From contig NZ_LPNO01000001.1 of the NCBI RefSeq assembly GCF_001952855.1, positions 5,035 through 39,467 on the forward strand: DNA of 34,433 nucleotides, read 5' to 3'. The DNA comes from Pseudomonas sp. ATCC PTA-122608. Lineage in GTDB: Bacteria; Pseudomonadota; Gammaproteobacteria; Pseudomonadales; Pseudomonadaceae. The notes beneath the pieces were generated by a model. The model saw nothing but the letters and a program-made list of their open reading frames with translations. It did not search any database and was not told the DNA's origin. A program made the translations under genes and the position numbers. This document shows positions 1 to 8,887 of this stretch, in pieces. How positions within the stretch are numbered: the stretch's first letter is position 1; every line of letters begins with the position of its first letter.

Positions 1-43
1 GCCGACCGCGTTGCATCTGCAAAATCGCGGCAGCCGGACTGGG

Positions 44-83
44 ACCGCTTCGCGCTCCAGCGGGAGCAAGCTCCCTCGCCACA
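44..83. repeat. REP arm, class C (partial REPIN at window edge)
   Basis: This is a single REP arm with the class C core GGGAGCAAGCTCCC followed by TCGCCACA. It matches the right arms of the class C REPINs at 15671-15823 and 33734-33882. No left arm is recognisable in the 43 bases before it, so the partner is outside the window, diverged or lost. It lies upstream of metX. Confidence 0.7.
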
Positions 84-175
84 AAAAGCCTTAAAAACAC
101 CAGCAGCAGGCCTTTGCTTGCCGCTGGGTGCAGCGGTCTTTAGACTTACGCCTCATTTAAACGAGAGCAGGGTCG

Positions 176-1318
176 ATGCCAGCTGCCTTCCCCCCCGATT
201 CTGTTGGACTGGTCGTGCCCCAAGTGGCGCACTTCAGCGAACCTCTGGCCCTGGCCTGCGGCCGTTCGCTGCCCGCCTACGACCTGATCTATGAAACCTA
301 CGGCCAACTGAACGCCACGGGCAGCAATGCCGTGCTGATCTGCCACGCCCTGTCCGGCCATCACCACGCTGCGGGTTACCACAGCATGGACGAGCGCAAG
401 CCCGGCTGGTGGGACAGCTGCATCGGCCCCGGCAAACCGATCGACACCAACACGTTCTTCGTAGTCAGCCTGAACAACCTCGGCGGCTGCAACGGTTCCA
501 CTGGCCCCAGCAGCCTCAACCCGGAAACCGGCAAGCCGTTTGGCGCCGATTTCCCGGTATTGACCGTGGAAGACTGGGTGCACAGCCAGGCGCGCCTGGC
601 CGACGTACTGGGCATCGCCCAATGGGCCGCGGTAATCGGCGGCAGCCTGGGCGGCATGCAGGCCCTGCAATGGACCATCACCTACCCGGACCGCGTGCGC
701 CACTGCCTGGCCATCGCTTCGGCCCCCAAGCTGTCGGCGCAGAACATCGCCTTCAACGAAGTGGCGCGCCAGGCGATCCTCACCGACCCGGAGTTCCACG
801 GCGGTTCGTTCCAGGAAGCCGGCGTGATCCCCAAGCGCGGGCTGATGCTCGCGCGCATGGTCGGGCACATCACTTACCTGTCGGATGACTCCATGGGCGA
901 GAAATTCGGCCGTGGTCTCAAGAGCGAGAAGCTCAACTACGACTTCCACAGCGTCGAGTTCCAGGTCGAGAGCTATCTGCGTTATCAGGGTGAGGAGTTC
1001 TCCGGGCGTTTCGACGCCAACACCTACCTGCTGATGACCAAGGCCCTGGACTACTTCGACCCGGCGGCGAACTTCGACGATGACCTGGCGCGGACCTTCG
1101 AGGCGGCCACCGCCAAGTTCTGCGTGATGTCGTTCACCACCGACTGGCGCTTCTCCCCGGCCCGCTCGCGGGAATTGGTGGATGCGCTCATGGCCGCGAA
1201 GAAAGACGTCTGCTACCTGGAGATCGACGCACCGCAAGGCCACGATGCCTTCCTGATCCCGATCCCGCGTTACTTGCAGGCCTTTAGCAACTACATGAAC
1301 CGAATTGCGCTTATATGA
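176..1318 (+). CDS. metX: homoserine O-acyltransferase MetX (probably succinyl-CoA type)
   Basis: MetX activates the hydroxyl of L-homoserine with an acyl group from acyl-CoA, the first committed step of methionine synthesis, in the cytoplasm. The 380-residue protein is an alpha/beta-hydrolase fold enzyme of normal family length. The nucleophile elbow GGSLGG places Ser157. Asp323 (in FTTDW) and His356 (in GHDAF) complete the triad. Pseudomonas MetX proteins are generally annotated as O-succinyltransferases; Arg325, two residues after the catalytic Asp, sits where acyl-CoA specificity is said to be set, but I cannot prove the donor from sequence. The ATG at 176 follows a purine-rich GAGAGCAGGG. 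metW follows after 25 bases, the standard metXW pair. No SAM-riboswitch-like leader is visible in the 175 bases upstream. Confidence 0.96.
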   Translation: MPAAFPPDSVGLVVPQVAHFSEPLALACGRSLPAYDLIYETYGQLNATGSNAVLICHALSGHHHAAGYHSMDERKPGWWDSCIGPGKPIDTNTFFVVSLNNLGGCNGSTGPSSLNPETGKPFGADFPVLTVEDWVHSQARLADVLGIAQWAAVIGGSLGGMQALQWTITYPDRVRHCLAIASAPKLSAQNIAFNEVARQAILTDPEFHGGSFQEAGVIPKRGLMLARMVGHITYLSDDSMGEKFGRGLKSEKLNYDFHSVEFQVESYLRYQGEEFSGRFDANTYLLMTKALDYFDPAANFDDDLARTFEAATAKFCVMSFTTDWRFSPARSRELVDALMAAKKDVCYLEIDAPQGHDAFLIPIPRYLQAFSNYMNRIALI

Positions 1319-1343
1319 ATTGCTTACGCTTTGGGAGAACGCC

Positions 1344-1964
1344 ATGAGAGCCGACCTGGAAATCATCCAAGACTGGATCCCCGCCGGCAGCCGCGTGCTC
1401 GACCTCGGTTGCGGCGATGGCGAACTGCTGAGCTGGCTGCGCGACAACAAGCAAGTCACCGGCTACGGCCTGGAAAACGACCCGGACAACATCGCCCAGT
1501 GCGTGGCCAAGGGCATCAACGTGATCGAGCAGGACCTGGACAAGGGCCTCGGCAACTTTGCCAGCAACAGCTTCGACATCGTGGTCATGACCCAGGCGCT
1601 GCAAGCCGTGCACTACCCGGACCGGATCCTCGACGAAATGTTGCGCGTCGGCCGCCAGTGCATCATCACCTTCCCCAATTTCGGCCACTGGCGCTGCCGC
1701 TGGTACCTGGCCACCAAGGGCCGCATGCCGGTGTCGGATTTCCTGCCCTACACCTGGTACAACACGCCCAACATCCACTTCTGCACCTTCGAAGACTTCG
1801 AAGCCCTGTGCAGCGAGCGCGAAGCCAAAGTCATCAACCGTCTTGCCGTCGATCAACAGCACCGTCACGGCTGGGCGAGTAAGCTATGGCCCAACCTGCT
1901 GGGTGAGATCGGGATCTACCGGGTCAGCAGCCCGGGCCTGACGGACCACCAGATTGCCGTCTAA
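1344..1964 (+). CDS. metW: methionine biosynthesis protein MetW
   Basis: MetW is a small SAM-dependent-methyltransferase-fold protein that accompanies MetX in proteobacteria and is needed for full MetX function in several species; its exact reaction is unclear. The 206-residue protein shows motif I VLDLGCGDG at about residues 18-26 and the family segment FPNFGHWRCRW at about 110-120. The frame is open from an earlier ATG at 1305 inside metX, but the ATG at 1344 has a GGGAGA Shine-Dalgarno 6-10 bases upstream and gives the usual MetW N-terminus (MRADLEIIQDWI), so I choose it. It sits 25 bases after metX and 21 before the next gene, so co-transcription is expected. Confidence 0.95.
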   Translation: MRADLEIIQDWIPAGSRVLDLGCGDGELLSWLRDNKQVTGYGLENDPDNIAQCVAKGINVIEQDLDKGLGNFASNSFDIVVMTQALQAVHYPDRILDEMLRVGRQCIITFPNFGHWRCRWYLATKGRMPVSDFLPYTWYNTPNIHFCTFEDFEALCSEREAKVINRLAVDQQHRHGWASKLWPNLLGEIGIYRVSSPGLTDHQIAV

Positions 1965-1985
1965 CCATTTTCAAGGAGGACGAAC

Positions 1986-2420
1986 ATGAGTCGTTTGGCT
2001 ACTTTTTTACTCACCGCGTGCCTGAGCGTCAGCGCTATGGCGGCGGATGTTATCGACGGTAATCGCCAGAAAGAATTCGGCGATATCACGGTGCACTACA
2101 ACACCCTGACCACCAGTTTCCTGACACCGGAAATGGCCCAGGAAGCCGGGATCGTACGCAGCAAAGAGCTGGGCATGATCAATGTATTCGTGAACAAGGG
2201 CGTCGAATCGATAGACGCCACCGTCACCGGCACGATCAAAGACCTGGGCGGCAAGAGCGAGATGCTGACGTTCAAGAAAATCACCCAGAAAGGTTCTACG
2301 CTTTACGTCGCCCAGTACCCGGTGCCGCAGCAGGAAACCAAGATTTTCACCATCAACGTTGAAACCGGTGGCAAAGCCCACGGTTTCAGTTTCAACCAGG
2401 AACTGTTTCCGGCCGAATGA
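1986..2420 (+). CDS. periplasmic DUF4426 protein
   Basis: This 144-residue protein of unknown function has a clear Sec signal peptide: basic start, hydrophobic residues about 4-17, and an Ala-X-Ala-type site near residue 19 (SAMA|ADV). The mature part is short and predicted beta-rich, with no catalytic motif I recognise. It resembles the DUF4426 family, which I recall as the usual neighbour of metW and rdgB in Pseudomonas. A strong AAGGAGG Shine-Dalgarno precedes the ATG. The stop codon TGA overlaps the ATG of rdgB (ATGA), implying translational coupling. Co-transcription with metXW need not mean a role in methionine synthesis. Confidence 0.9.
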   Translation: MSRLATFLLTACLSVSAMAADVIDGNRQKEFGDITVHYNTLTTSFLTPEMAQEAGIVRSKELGMINVFVNKGVESIDATVTGTIKDLGGKSEMLTFKKITQKGSTLYVAQYPVPQQETKIFTINVETGGKAHGFSFNQELFPAE

Positions 2421-3013
2421 TGAACCTCACACAACTCGTACTCGCCAGCCATAACGCCGGCAAGCTCAAAGAACTCCAGGCCATGCTCGGCGACTCGGTG
2501 CAATTGCGCTCGATTGGCGAGTTCAGCCAGGTAGAGCCGGAAGAGACCGGCCTGTCGTTCGTCGAGAATGCCATCCTCAAGGCCCGCAATGCCGCGCGCA
2601 TTTCCGGCCTGCCGGCACTGGCCGATGATTCGGGCTTGGCCGTGGATTTCCTCGGTGGTGCCCCGGGCATCTACTCGGCGCGTTATGCCGACGGCAAAGG
2701 CGACGCGGCCAACAACGCCAAGCTGCTCGACGCCCTCAAGGACGTGCCCGACGCGATGCGCGGCGCACAGTTCGTCTGCGTACTGGCCCTGGTGCGTCAC
2801 GCCGATGATCCATTGCCGATCCTCTGTGAAGGCCTTTGGCACGGGCGCATCCTGCACGCGGCCAGCGGCGAGCACGGCTTTGGCTACGACCCGCTGTTCT
2901 GGGTACCGGAACGCAATGTCTCCAGCGCCGAACTGAGCCCAGCCGACAAGAACCAGATCAGCCACCGCGCCCGCGCAATGGATTTGCTGCGCCAGCGTCT
3001 GGGCCTGAAATGA
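2417..3013 (+). CDS. rdgB: XTP/dITP diphosphatase (non-canonical purine NTPase)
   Basis: RdgB (HAM1 family) hydrolyses dITP, XTP and ITP to the monophosphate and pyrophosphate, keeping deaminated purines out of DNA and RNA. The 198-residue protein has the N-terminal substrate loop SHNAGKLKE (about 11-19), the metal/catalytic region ETGLSF...NAILKA (about 44-56), ADDSGL (about 69-74), and the C-terminal [10 protein letters not shown] and SHRARA motifs. Two adjacent ATG codons are possible (2417 or 2420). The first overlaps the previous stop, and the stop of rdgB overlaps the hemW ATG at 3010, so the three genes are coupled. Confidence 0.97.
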   Translation: MMNLTQLVLASHNAGKLKELQAMLGDSVQLRSIGEFSQVEPEETGLSFVENAILKARNAARISGLPALADDSGLAVDFLGGAPGIYSARYADGKGDAANNAKLLDALKDVPDAMRGAQFVCVLALVRHADDPLPILCEGLWHGRILHAASGEHGFGYDPLFWVPERNVSSAELSPADKNQISHRARAMDLLRQRLGLK

Positions 3014-4212
3014 CTCAGAACACCTCTGCGCAGCCGCTGATCCTCGGTGGCGCGCAAACACCTCGGGCGGCCTTGCCTCACCTGCCGCCCCTGGCGCTGT
3101 ACATCCACATCCCGTGGTGCGTGCGCAAATGCCCTTACTGCGACTTCAACTCCCACACCGCCAGCAAGGTGCTGCCGGAAGAAGAGTACGTCGACGCATT
3201 GCTGGCCGACCTCGATCAGGACCTGCATGCGGTGTATGGCCGCGAGCTGAGTTCGATCTTTTTCGGCGGCGGCACCCCGAGCCTGTTCAGCGCCGCTGCG
3301 CTGGGCCGGTTGCTCAAGGGCGTAGAAGCGCGCATCCCGTTTGCCAGCGACATCGAGATCACCCTGGAAGCCAACCCCGGCACCTTCGAGCAAGAGAAGT
3401 TCGTGGCGTACCGCAAGCTGGGGATCAATCGGCTGTCGATTGGTATCCAGAGTTTCCAGCAGGAAAAACTCGAAGCCCTGGGCCGCATCCACAACGGTGA
3501 CGAAGCGGTACGTGCCGCCGGCATGGCGCGCCAGGCCGGGTTCGACAACTTCAACCTGGACTTGATGCACGGCTTGCCCGATCAGTCCCTGGACGACGCC
3601 CTGAGCGACCTGCGCCAGGCCATTGCCCTCAAGCCCACGCATCTGTCCTGGTATCAACTGACCCTGGAACCCAACACCGTATTCTGGAACCAGCCGCCCG
3701 TGCTGCCGGAAGACGACACCCTGTGGGACATTCAGGAAGCCGGCCAGGCGTTGCTCGCCGAACACGGTTACGCCCAGTACGAAGTATCGGCCTACGCCCA
3801 ACCGGGCCGGCCGGCGCGGCATAACCTGAACTACTGGAGCTTTGGCGACTTTATCGGCATCGGTGCCGGTGCCCACGGCAAGCTCAGCCATCCGGACGGG
3901 CGCATCGTGCGCACCTGGAAAACCCGGGCGCCGAAGGACTACCTCAACCCGGCGAAAAACTACCAGGCCGGCGCGAAAGAACTGACCAACGAAGAGTTAC
4001 CGTTCGAGTTCCTGATGAACGCCCTGCGCCTCACCGACGGCGTCGAAGCCAGGCTTTACGCCGAGCGCACCGGCCTTGAGCTGGCGAGCCTCGATGAAGC
4101 CCGCACGGATGCAGAACAAAGTGGCTTAATGCAGGTCGAACCGTCACGCCTGGCGGCCACCGACCGCGGGCAACTCTTTCTCAATGACCTGCTGCAGAAG
4201 TTTTTGAGCTGA
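3010..4212 (+). CDS. hemW: radical SAM protein HemW (heme chaperone, HemN-like)
   Basis: HemW is a cytoplasmic radical SAM protein related to coproporphyrinogen dehydrogenase HemN; characterised members bind heme and act as heme-insertion chaperones rather than as the oxidase. The 400-residue protein has the cluster motif C37-X3-C41-X2-C44 followed by Asp-Phe, the HemW form, without the extra Cys seen in true HemN. GGGTPS follows at about residue 80, and the C-terminal HemN domain carries a GIGAGAHG segment. I use ATG 3010, which overlaps the rdgB stop (ATGA); the frame is open further upstream inside rdgB, but that part is a shadow of RdgB. The gene lies in the metXW-rdgB cluster. Confidence 0.95.
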   Translation: MTQNTSAQPLILGGAQTPRAALPHLPPLALYIHIPWCVRKCPYCDFNSHTASKVLPEEEYVDALLADLDQDLHAVYGRELSSIFFGGGTPSLFSAAALGRLLKGVEARIPFASDIEITLEANPGTFEQEKFVAYRKLGINRLSIGIQSFQQEKLEALGRIHNGDEAVRAAGMARQAGFDNFNLDLMHGLPDQSLDDALSDLRQAIALKPTHLSWYQLTLEPNTVFWNQPPVLPEDDTLWDIQEAGQALLAEHGYAQYEVSAYAQPGRPARHNLNYWSFGDFIGIGAGAHGKLSHPDGRIVRTWKTRAPKDYLNPAKNYQAGAKELTNEELPFEFLMNALRLTDGVEARLYAERTGLELASLDEARTDAEQSGLMQVEPSRLAATDRGQLFLNDLLQKFLS

Positions 4213-4231
4213 TTGCTCTTAAGGAAATCGA

Positions 4232-4555
4232 ATGGATCTGGTACTCGACCTGCTCGCCACCGTATCCCGCTGGAGCCGTAGCAACCTGTCGGAAATCTCC
4301 CTGGCGTTGGTAGGCTGCCTGCTGGTGCTGTTTGGCGCCGACATCAAGGGCTGGGTCGAAGCACGACTGGGCAGCATCGCGGGCGCGCTGCGCGTGCCGC
4401 TGATGGCACTGGTGTGCATGATCGGCAGCGGCGCGGCACTGATCTACGCCACACCGTGGATTGTTCGGGGCTTAAGCCAGTTCAACAACTACAGCCTGGC
4501 ACCGGTGTTGTTGGTGGTGCTGGTGTTGATTGGGGTGGTGGCGGATCGCCGCTGA
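4232..4555 (+). CDS. small inner-membrane protein, DUF3392 family
   Basis: This 107-residue protein is mostly hydrophobic, with likely transmembrane segments at about 21-38, 56-75 and 88-104. It fits the DUF3392 family of short membrane proteins; no enzymatic motif is visible and its function is unknown. It begins 19 bases after hemW with a TAAGGAAATCG ribosome-binding region, so it is probably the last gene of the metX cluster. A class A REPIN follows immediately, and trmB converges from the other side. Confidence 0.85.
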   Translation: MDLVLDLLATVSRWSRSNLSEISLALVGCLLVLFGADIKGWVEARLGSIAGALRVPLMALVCMIGSGAALIYATPWIVRGLSQFNNYSLAPVLLVVLVLIGVVADRR

Positions 4556-4575
4556 CCCAAGGAACGACACAAGCC

Positions 4576-4680
4576 ACTGTAGGAGCGAGCTTGCTCGCGA
4601 AGAACGTCAACGATAACGCAGCGCTATCAGGTAGCACGCGTCGCCTGTTGTTTTTTCGCGAGCAAGCTCGCTCCTACAGT
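4576..4680. repeat. REPIN, class A, between converging units
   Basis: Two perfect 25-bp inverted arms at 4576-4600 and 4656-4680 (ACTGTAGGAGCGAGC... and its complement) flank about 55 bases. Each arm contains the hairpin GCGAGC-TT-GCTCGC. The interior carries the segment AACGTCAACGATAACG, which appears complemented in the class A elements at 26709, 28125 and 28791. This copy is therefore in the opposite orientation to those three. It lies between the end of the metX cluster and the end of trmB. Confidence 0.93.
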
Positions 4681-4706
4681 GAGTTGCATTTCAAGGTTGT
4701 GGCGAG

Positions 4707-5432
4707 TTACGCCAGCTTCTCGAACTTCAAATCCCAAACCCCATGCCCGAGTCGCTCGCCGCGACGTTCAAACTTGGTGATCGGCCGTTCGGCCGGGCGC
4801 GGGACGCATTTGCCGTCTTCCGCCAGGTTGCGGTAGCCAGGGGCGACGTTCATCACTTCCAGCATGTATTCGGCATACGGTTCCCAGTCGGTGGCCATGT
4901 GCAGGATGCCGCCCACTTTCAGCTTGCTGCGCACCAGTTCCGCGAAGGAAGCCTGGACGATACGGCGCTTGTGGTGACGGCTCTTGTGCCATGGGTCCGG
5001 GAAGAACAGCATCAGGCGGTCAAGACTGTTGTCGGCGATGCAGCGGTTGAGCACTTCGATCGCGTCGCAGTCGTAGACCCGCAGGTTGGTCAGGCCCTGA
5101 GTCAGCACGCCGTTCAGCAGCGCGCCAACACCCGGACGGTGTACTTCAACCCCGATAAAATCCTGCTCCGGCGAAGCCGCAGCCATTTCCAGCAGGGAAT
5201 GGCCCATGCCGAAGCCGATTTCCAGGGAACGTGGCGCCGAGCGGCCGAACACCTGGTCGTAATCCACCGGTGCGTCTACCAGCGGCAGGACGAACAGCGG
5301 CGTGCCCTGCTCCAGGCCTTTTTGCTGGCCTTCGGTCATGCGACCGGCGCGCATCACAAAACTCTTGATGCGGCGGTGCTTGGACTCGTCGCCTTCTTCC
5401 AGGGTGTTCGGCGTTTCGTTTGATTCAGTCAT
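4707..5432 (-). CDS. trmB: tRNA (guanine-N7-)-methyltransferase TrmB
   Basis: TrmB uses SAM to make m7G46 in the variable loop of tRNAs. The 241-residue protein has motif [10 protein letters not shown] at about 71-79 and the TrmB signature PDPWHK at about 145-150, followed by a basic SRHHKRR stretch and the C-terminal [13 protein letters not shown] use ATG at 5432; a TTG one codon earlier is less likely. It starts 9 bases after thiG, so it is probably co-transcribed with thiS-thiG. It converges on the DUF3392 gene across a REPIN. Confidence 0.96.
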   Translation of the reverse strand: MTESNETPNTLEEGDESKHRRIKSFVMRAGRMTEGQQKGLEQGTPLFVLPLVDAPVDYDQVFGRSAPRSLEIGFGMGHSLLEMAAASPEQDFIGVEVHRPGVGALLNGVLTQGLTNLRVYDCDAIEVLNRCIADNSLDRLMLFFPDPWHKSRHHKRRIVQASFAELVRSKLKVGGILHMATDWEPYAEYMLEVMNVAPGYRNLAEDGKCVPRPAERPITKFERRGERLGHGVWDLKFEKLA

Positions 5433-5441
5433 CAATGGCTC

Positions 5442-6236
5442 TTACTTGATCAGACCATCCAGCGGCGAGGAGGCGCTGGCGTAAAGTTTTTTCGGCATGC
5501 GCCCGGCGAGGTACGCCAGGCGGCCGGCGACGATCGCGTGTTGCATGGCTTCAGCCATCATGATCGGTTGCTGCGCATGGGCGATGGCCGAGTTCATCAG
5601 CACCGCATCGCAACCCAGTTCCATGGCGATGGTGGCGTCGGAGGCAGTACCCACGCCCGCATCCACCAGCACCGGGATCTTGGCTTCTTCAAGGATGATC
5701 TGCAGGTTGTACGGATTGCAGATGCCCAGGCCGGAACCGATCAGACCAGCCAGCGGCATCACGGCGATGCAGCCGATTTCGGCCAGTTGGCGGGCGATGA
5801 TCGGGTCATCGCTGGTGTAGACCATCACGTCGAAGCCTTCCTTGACAAGGGTTTCGGCGGCCTTGAGGGTTTCGATCACGTTGGGGAACAGGGTTTTCTG
5901 GTCGGCCAGCACTTCCAGCTTCACCAGGTTGTGGCCGTCGAGCAACTCACGGGCCAGGCGGCAGGTGCGCACGGCTTCGATGGCGTCGTAGCAACCGGCG
6001 GTGTTCGGCAAGAAGGTGTAGCGATCCGGCGACAGCACTTCGAGCAGGTTCGGCTCGCCCTCGATCTGGCCGAGGTTGGTGCGGCGCACGGCGAAAGTAA
6101 CGATCTCGGCACCCGAGGCTTCGATGGCCAGGCGGGTTTCTTCCATGTCGCGGTACTTGCCGGTACCGACCAGCAAACGGGACTGGTAGGTACGACCGGC
6201 CAGGACAAAAGGCTTGTCGCTACGAACGATGCTCAT
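5442..6236 (-). CDS. thiG: thiazole synthase ThiG
   Basis: ThiG condenses 1-deoxy-D-xylulose 5-phosphate, dehydroglycine and the ThiS thiocarboxylate into the thiazole phosphate moiety of thiamine. The 264-residue protein is full length. The Schiff-base Lys106 lies in [10 protein letters not shown], and the phosphate-binding glycine-rich segments [12 protein letters not shown] and MNSAIA are present. A GAGGA Shine-Dalgarno precedes ATG 6236. thiS lies 65 bases upstream on the same strand, giving the common thiS-thiG-trmB order of Pseudomonas. Confidence 0.97.
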   Translation of the reverse strand: MSIVRSDKPFVLAGRTYQSRLLVGTGKYRDMEETRLAIEASGAEIVTFAVRRTNLGQIEGEPNLLEVLSPDRYTFLPNTAGCYDAIEAVRTCRLARELLDGHNLVKLEVLADQKTLFPNVIETLKAAETLVKEGFDVMVYTSDDPIIARQLAEIGCIAVMPLAGLIGSGLGICNPYNLQIILEEAKIPVLVDAGVGTASDATIAMELGCDAVLMNSAIAHAQQPIMMAEAMQHAIVAGRLAYLAGRMPKKLYASASSPLDGLIK

Positions 6237-6301
6237 GGGAAATCCTCGAGTTGGGGTGAGGTTCTGCAGAATGCGGTTTGGCGCTCTTGAGCGCCGGGCG
6301 G

Positions 6302-6502
6302 CTAGCCGCCGCCGATGGCGTGGACCACTTCGACCTGGTCACCTTCGGTGAGCGCGGTCTCGGCGTGCTGGCTACGCGGGACGATATCCTGGTTGAGCTC
6401 CACTGCGACGCGACGCCCGGTCAAATCCAGACGGGTCAGCAGGGCCGAAACGGTTTCACCGTCGGGCAGTTCAAAGGGTTCGCCGTTCAACTGAATGCGC
6501 AT
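6302..6502 (-). CDS. thiS: sulfur carrier protein ThiS
   Basis: ThiS is a 66-residue ubiquitin-like carrier whose C-terminal Gly is adenylated and converted to a thiocarboxylate that supplies sulfur to ThiG. The C-terminus IGGG shows the required Gly-Gly tail, and the N-terminus [15 protein letters not shown] is the expected first beta hairpin. An in-frame ATG at 6517 would add five residues (MAARG); the 6502 start gives the normal family length. The leader is too short for a TPP riboswitch and no THI-box pattern was noticed. Confidence 0.94.
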   Translation of the reverse strand: MRIQLNGEPFELPDGETVSALLTRLDLTGRRVAVELNQDIVPRSQHAETALTEGDQVEVVHAIGGG

Positions 6503-6534
6503 GCCACGGGCCGCCATCGTTTTTAGGGGCCAGC

Positions 6535-6564
6535 ATTCTAGCGTGATCGGCGCTGATGACCCAA
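6535..6564 (-). promoter_or_regulatory. possible sigma-70 promoter for thiS-thiG-trmB
   Basis: On the minus strand, TTGGGT (6559-6564) and TAGAAT (6535-6540) are separated by 18 bases, with the predicted start about 25 bases before the thiS ATG. The -10 matches 5 of 6 consensus bases; the -35 is weak. The upstream DUF423 gene ends at 6594 in the same direction, so read-through could also supply thiS. Confidence 0.35.
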
Positions 6565-6593
6565 GCCCTCCGGTCAGCAACCTATGACAGGCT

Positions 6594-6971
6594 TCAAGCG
6601 GCTTGAAGGCGCCAGGCCGCGAGTCCCAGGAAAAACCAGCCCAGCAGGAACGCAAGGCCACCGAACGGGGTGATGATGCCGAGCTTGCTGATGCCGGTCA
6701 TGGTCAGCACATACAGGCTGCCGGAGAACAGCAGAATGCCCACGGCAAAGGACACGCCCGCCCACGTCACCAGTCGACCGGGAATGTGCACCGCCAGCAA
6801 TGCCACGCCGAACAGCGCCAGGGTGTGCACCAGTTGGTAGGTCACGCCGGTGTGGAAAATCGCCAGGTATTCGGCGCTCAGGCGGTTTTTCAGGCCGTGG
6901 GCGGCAAACGCGCCCAAGGCAACGCCGGTGAAACCGAAAAAGGCAGCCAGCATCAGAAAGCCACGCAACAT
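6594..6971 (-). CDS. DUF423 inner-membrane protein (YgdD-like)
   Basis: This 125-residue protein is strongly hydrophobic with about four predicted transmembrane helices. The N-terminal pattern LAAFFGFTGVALGAFAAHGLK is the DUF423 hallmark and the C-terminus holds the conserved TPFGGLAFLLGW segment. The molecular function of the family is unknown. It is divergent from mtgA across 74 bases that contain overlapping TATA-type promoter sequence, and co-directional with thiS 91 bases downstream. Confidence 0.9.
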   Translation of the reverse strand: MLRGFLMLAAFFGFTGVALGAFAAHGLKNRLSAEYLAIFHTGVTYQLVHTLALFGVALLAVHIPGRLVTWAGVSFAVGILLFSGSLYVLTMTGISKLGIITPFGGLAFLLGWFFLGLAAWRLQAA

Positions 6972-7006
6972 GAGGAACTCCAGTCAGACTCAGTGGACAG
7001 GGTCTG

Positions 7007-7012
7007 TATAAT
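7007..7012 (+). promoter_or_regulatory. -10 box of probable mtgA promoter
   Basis: A perfect TATAAT lies 33 bases before the mtgA ATG. No good -35 hexamer is found 16-18 bases upstream (TCAGAC at 6984-6989 is the best). The complementary strand reads ATTATACA at the same place, so the site could also serve the divergent DUF423 gene. Confidence 0.5.
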
Positions 7013-7045
7013 GGCCCGCTCAACGGGTTCGGCCAAGCCATCTCT

Positions 7046-7768
7046 ATGCTGCATCTTCTCTTCAAGCGTGTTCTCAAAGCCCTCAAGTGGTTTGCCATCG
7101 GCAGTGTGCTGCTGGTGCTGCTGTTCCGTTTCGTGCCGCCTCCGGGCACCGCGTTGATGGTTGAGCGCAAGGTCGAGTCCTGGGTCGACGGCGAGCCGAT
7201 TGACGTACAGCGCACGTGGGTGCCGTGGGATCAGATCTCCGACGAGCTTAAAGTGGCGGTGATGGCGGGTGAAGACCAGCGCTTCCCGCAGCATTGGGGC
7301 TTTGATTTTGGCGCGATCCAGGCGGCATTGCTGCATAACGAGCGCGGCGGTTCGATTCGTGGCGCCAGTACGTTGAGCCAGCAGGTGTCGAAGAACCTGT
7401 TTTTGTGGACCGGCCGCAGCTATTTCCGCAAGGGCCTGGAAGCCTGGTTTACCGGGCTGATCGAGATTTTATGGCCCAAGCAGCGGATTCTTGAGGTGTA
7501 CCTCAACAGCGTGGAGTGGGATGAAGGCGTGTTCGGCGCAGAAGCGGCGGCGCGGCATCATTTTGGGGTGAGTGCCAAGGCGCTGACCCGCCAGCAGGCC
7601 AGCTATCTGGCTGCGGTGCTGCCTAACCCGCGGGTGTGGAGTGCCAGTCATCCAACGTCATATGTGGCGCGACGGGCTGCCTGGATTCGGCAGCAGATGA
7701 GCCAGTTGGGTGGCGACAGCTATTTGAATGAGCTTAACAACTCGCGCAAGGCACCTTGGGCTGACTGA
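7046..7768 (+). CDS. mtgA: monofunctional peptidoglycan glycosyltransferase MtgA
   Basis: MtgA polymerises lipid II into glycan strands on the periplasmic face of the inner membrane. The 240-residue protein has one N-terminal membrane anchor (about 12-30) and a GT51 domain. The catalytic Glu76 is in AGEDQRF, followed by RGASTLSQQ (about 105-113), the KG-LEAWFT region, and ILEVYLNSVEW. There is no transpeptidase domain, which separates it from class A PBPs. A class B REPIN follows 17 bases after the stop, then the converging rpoH gene. Confidence 0.96.
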   Translation: MLHLLFKRVLKALKWFAIGSVLLVLLFRFVPPPGTALMVERKVESWVDGEPIDVQRTWVPWDQISDELKVAVMAGEDQRFPQHWGFDFGAIQAALLHNERGGSIRGASTLSQQVSKNLFLWTGRSYFRKGLEAWFTGLIEILWPKQRILEVYLNSVEWDEGVFGAEAAARHHFGVSAKALTRQQASYLAAVLPNPRVWSASHPTSYVARRAAWIRQQMSQLGGDSYLNELNNSRKAPWAD

Positions 7769-7785
7769 CACCCCATAAAACAAAA

Positions 7786-7873
7786 GTGGGAGCGGGCTTG
7801 CTCGCGAAGGCGGTGTGCCAGTCAATATCTTAGGTGACTGATCCACCGCCTTCGCGAGCAAGCCCGCTCCCAC
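7786..7873. repeat. REPIN, class B, between mtgA and rpoH ends
   Basis: Perfect 30-bp arms at 7786-7815 and 7844-7873 (starting GTGGGAGCGGGCTTGC, inner ends GGCGGTG and CACCGCC) flank a 28-base loop. It sits between two converging genes and could act as a bidirectional 3'-end structure, though no U tract follows. Confidence 0.93.
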
Positions 7874-7903
7874 ATTTCGATCGCGCTGTCCTGGCTGCCT
7901 GTG

Positions 7904-8758
7904 TCAGGCGGCGATCGACAGTTTCAGCTTGTTCATCGCACTCTTCTCGAGCTGACGAATCCGCTCAGCCGACACGTTGTACTTCTGCGCCAGGTCGTGC
8001 AGCGTGGCTTTTTCTTCTGCCAGCCAGCGCTGGTAGAGGATGTCACGGCTGCGGTCGTCCAGCACTTCCAGTGCTTCATGCAGGTTGTGATTGGAGTTGT
8101 CGCTCCAGTCAGCATCTTCCAGTTGACGCGCCGGGTCGTACCGGTGGTCTTCCAGGTAGTTGGCCGGCGATTGGAAGGCGCTGTCGTCGTCCGCTTCGGC
8201 GGCCGGGTCGAAGGCCATGTCATGGCCGGTCAGGCGACTTTCCATCTCGCGCACTTCACGTGGCTCAACGCCGAGGCTTTCGGCCACGCGATGCACTTCT
8301 TCGTTGTTCAGCCACGCCAGGCGTTTCTTCTGGCTGCGCAGGTTGAAGAACAGTTTGCGCTGGGCCTTGGTGGTCGCGACTTTCACGATGCGCCAGTTGC
8401 GCAGGATGAATTCGTGAATTTCCGCCTTGATCCAGTGCACAGCAAACGACACCAGGCGCACACCCATTTCCGGGTTGAAGCGCTTTACAGCTTTCATCAG
8501 GCCAACGTTGCCTTCCTGAATCAGGTCAGCCTGGGCCAAGCCGTAGCCGGAATAACTACGGGCGATATGTACGACAAAACGCAGGTGGGCGAGCACCATC
8601 TGCCGAGCCGCCCCCAAATCCTGCTCATAGTAGAGACTCTCGGCCAGTTCACGCTCCTGCTCGGGCGTCAGCAATGGAATGCTGTTGACCGTGTGCACAT
8701 AGGCCTCCAGGTTCGCACCCGGGACCAGAGCATAAGCAGGTTGCAAAGAAGTGGTCAT
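7904..8758 (-). CDS. rpoH: RNA polymerase heat-shock sigma factor RpoH (sigma-32)
   Basis: RpoH directs RNA polymerase to heat-shock promoters. The 284-residue protein has the sigma-70 family regions: region 2 with [17 protein letters not shown] and [18 protein letters not shown] at about 78-118, the RpoH box QRKLFFNLR at about 133-141 that separates it from other sigma factors, and a region 4 helix-turn-helix at the C-terminus ([19 protein letters not shown]). I use ATG 8758; the frame extends 24 codons upstream but crosses the proposed promoter. It lies downstream of ftsYEX on the same strand with a 129-base gap holding its own AlgU-like promoter. A short leader that could hold the thermosensor-type pairing known for other rpoH mRNAs is present, but I did not fold it. 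Confidence 0.98.
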   Translation of the reverse strand: MTTSLQPAYALVPGANLEAYVHTVNSIPLLTPEQERELAESLYYEQDLGAARQMVLAHLRFVVHIARSYSGYGLAQADLIQEGNVGLMKAVKRFNPEMGVRLVSFAVHWIKAEIHEFILRNWRIVKVATTKAQRKLFFNLRSQKKRLAWLNNEEVHRVAESLGVEPREVREMESRLTGHDMAFDPAAEADDDSAFQSPANYLEDHRYDPARQLEDADWSDNSNHNLHEALEVLDDRSRDILYQRWLAEEKATLHDLAQKYNVSAERIRQLEKSAMNKLKLSIAA

Positions 8759-8807
8759 ACGAAAAAACCTCCGACTCACATAACTCGTGCAGTTCAGCAC
8801 TGCGAAA

Positions 8808-8834
8808 ATTGACCGGGAACCGTAGGACAAGTTC
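8808..8834 (-). promoter_or_regulatory. AlgU (sigma-E)-type promoter of rpoH
   Basis: On the minus strand, GAACTT (8829-8834), a 16-base spacer and TCAAT (8808-8812) match the GAACTT-N16-TCtgA pattern of sigma-E/AlgU promoters. The start site would fall near 8801, about 43 bases before the rpoH ATG. Sigma-E-type control of rpoH is known in E. coli and P. aeruginosa, which supports the call. The -10 is one or two bases off consensus. Confidence 0.65.
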
Positions 8835-8887
8835 CCTAAACCACTGATACGGTCAATACAAACGAAACCACATTACCCTGACATTAA

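Noticed and set aside
1..175. SAM riboswitch upstream of metX
   Set aside because: No multi-stem leader is visible; the first half is a REP arm and the rest shows only a small GC dyad (CCGCTGGGTGCAGCGG).
146..1459. Long minus-strand open frame opposite metX and metW
   Set aside because: Antisense shadow caused by high GC at third codon positions; composition is typical of mirror frames and metX/metW are unmistakable.
6503..6593. TPP riboswitch before thiS
   Set aside because: The stretch is only 91 bases between genes and lacks the conserved THI-box segments; the candidate promoter leaves a leader of about 25 bases.
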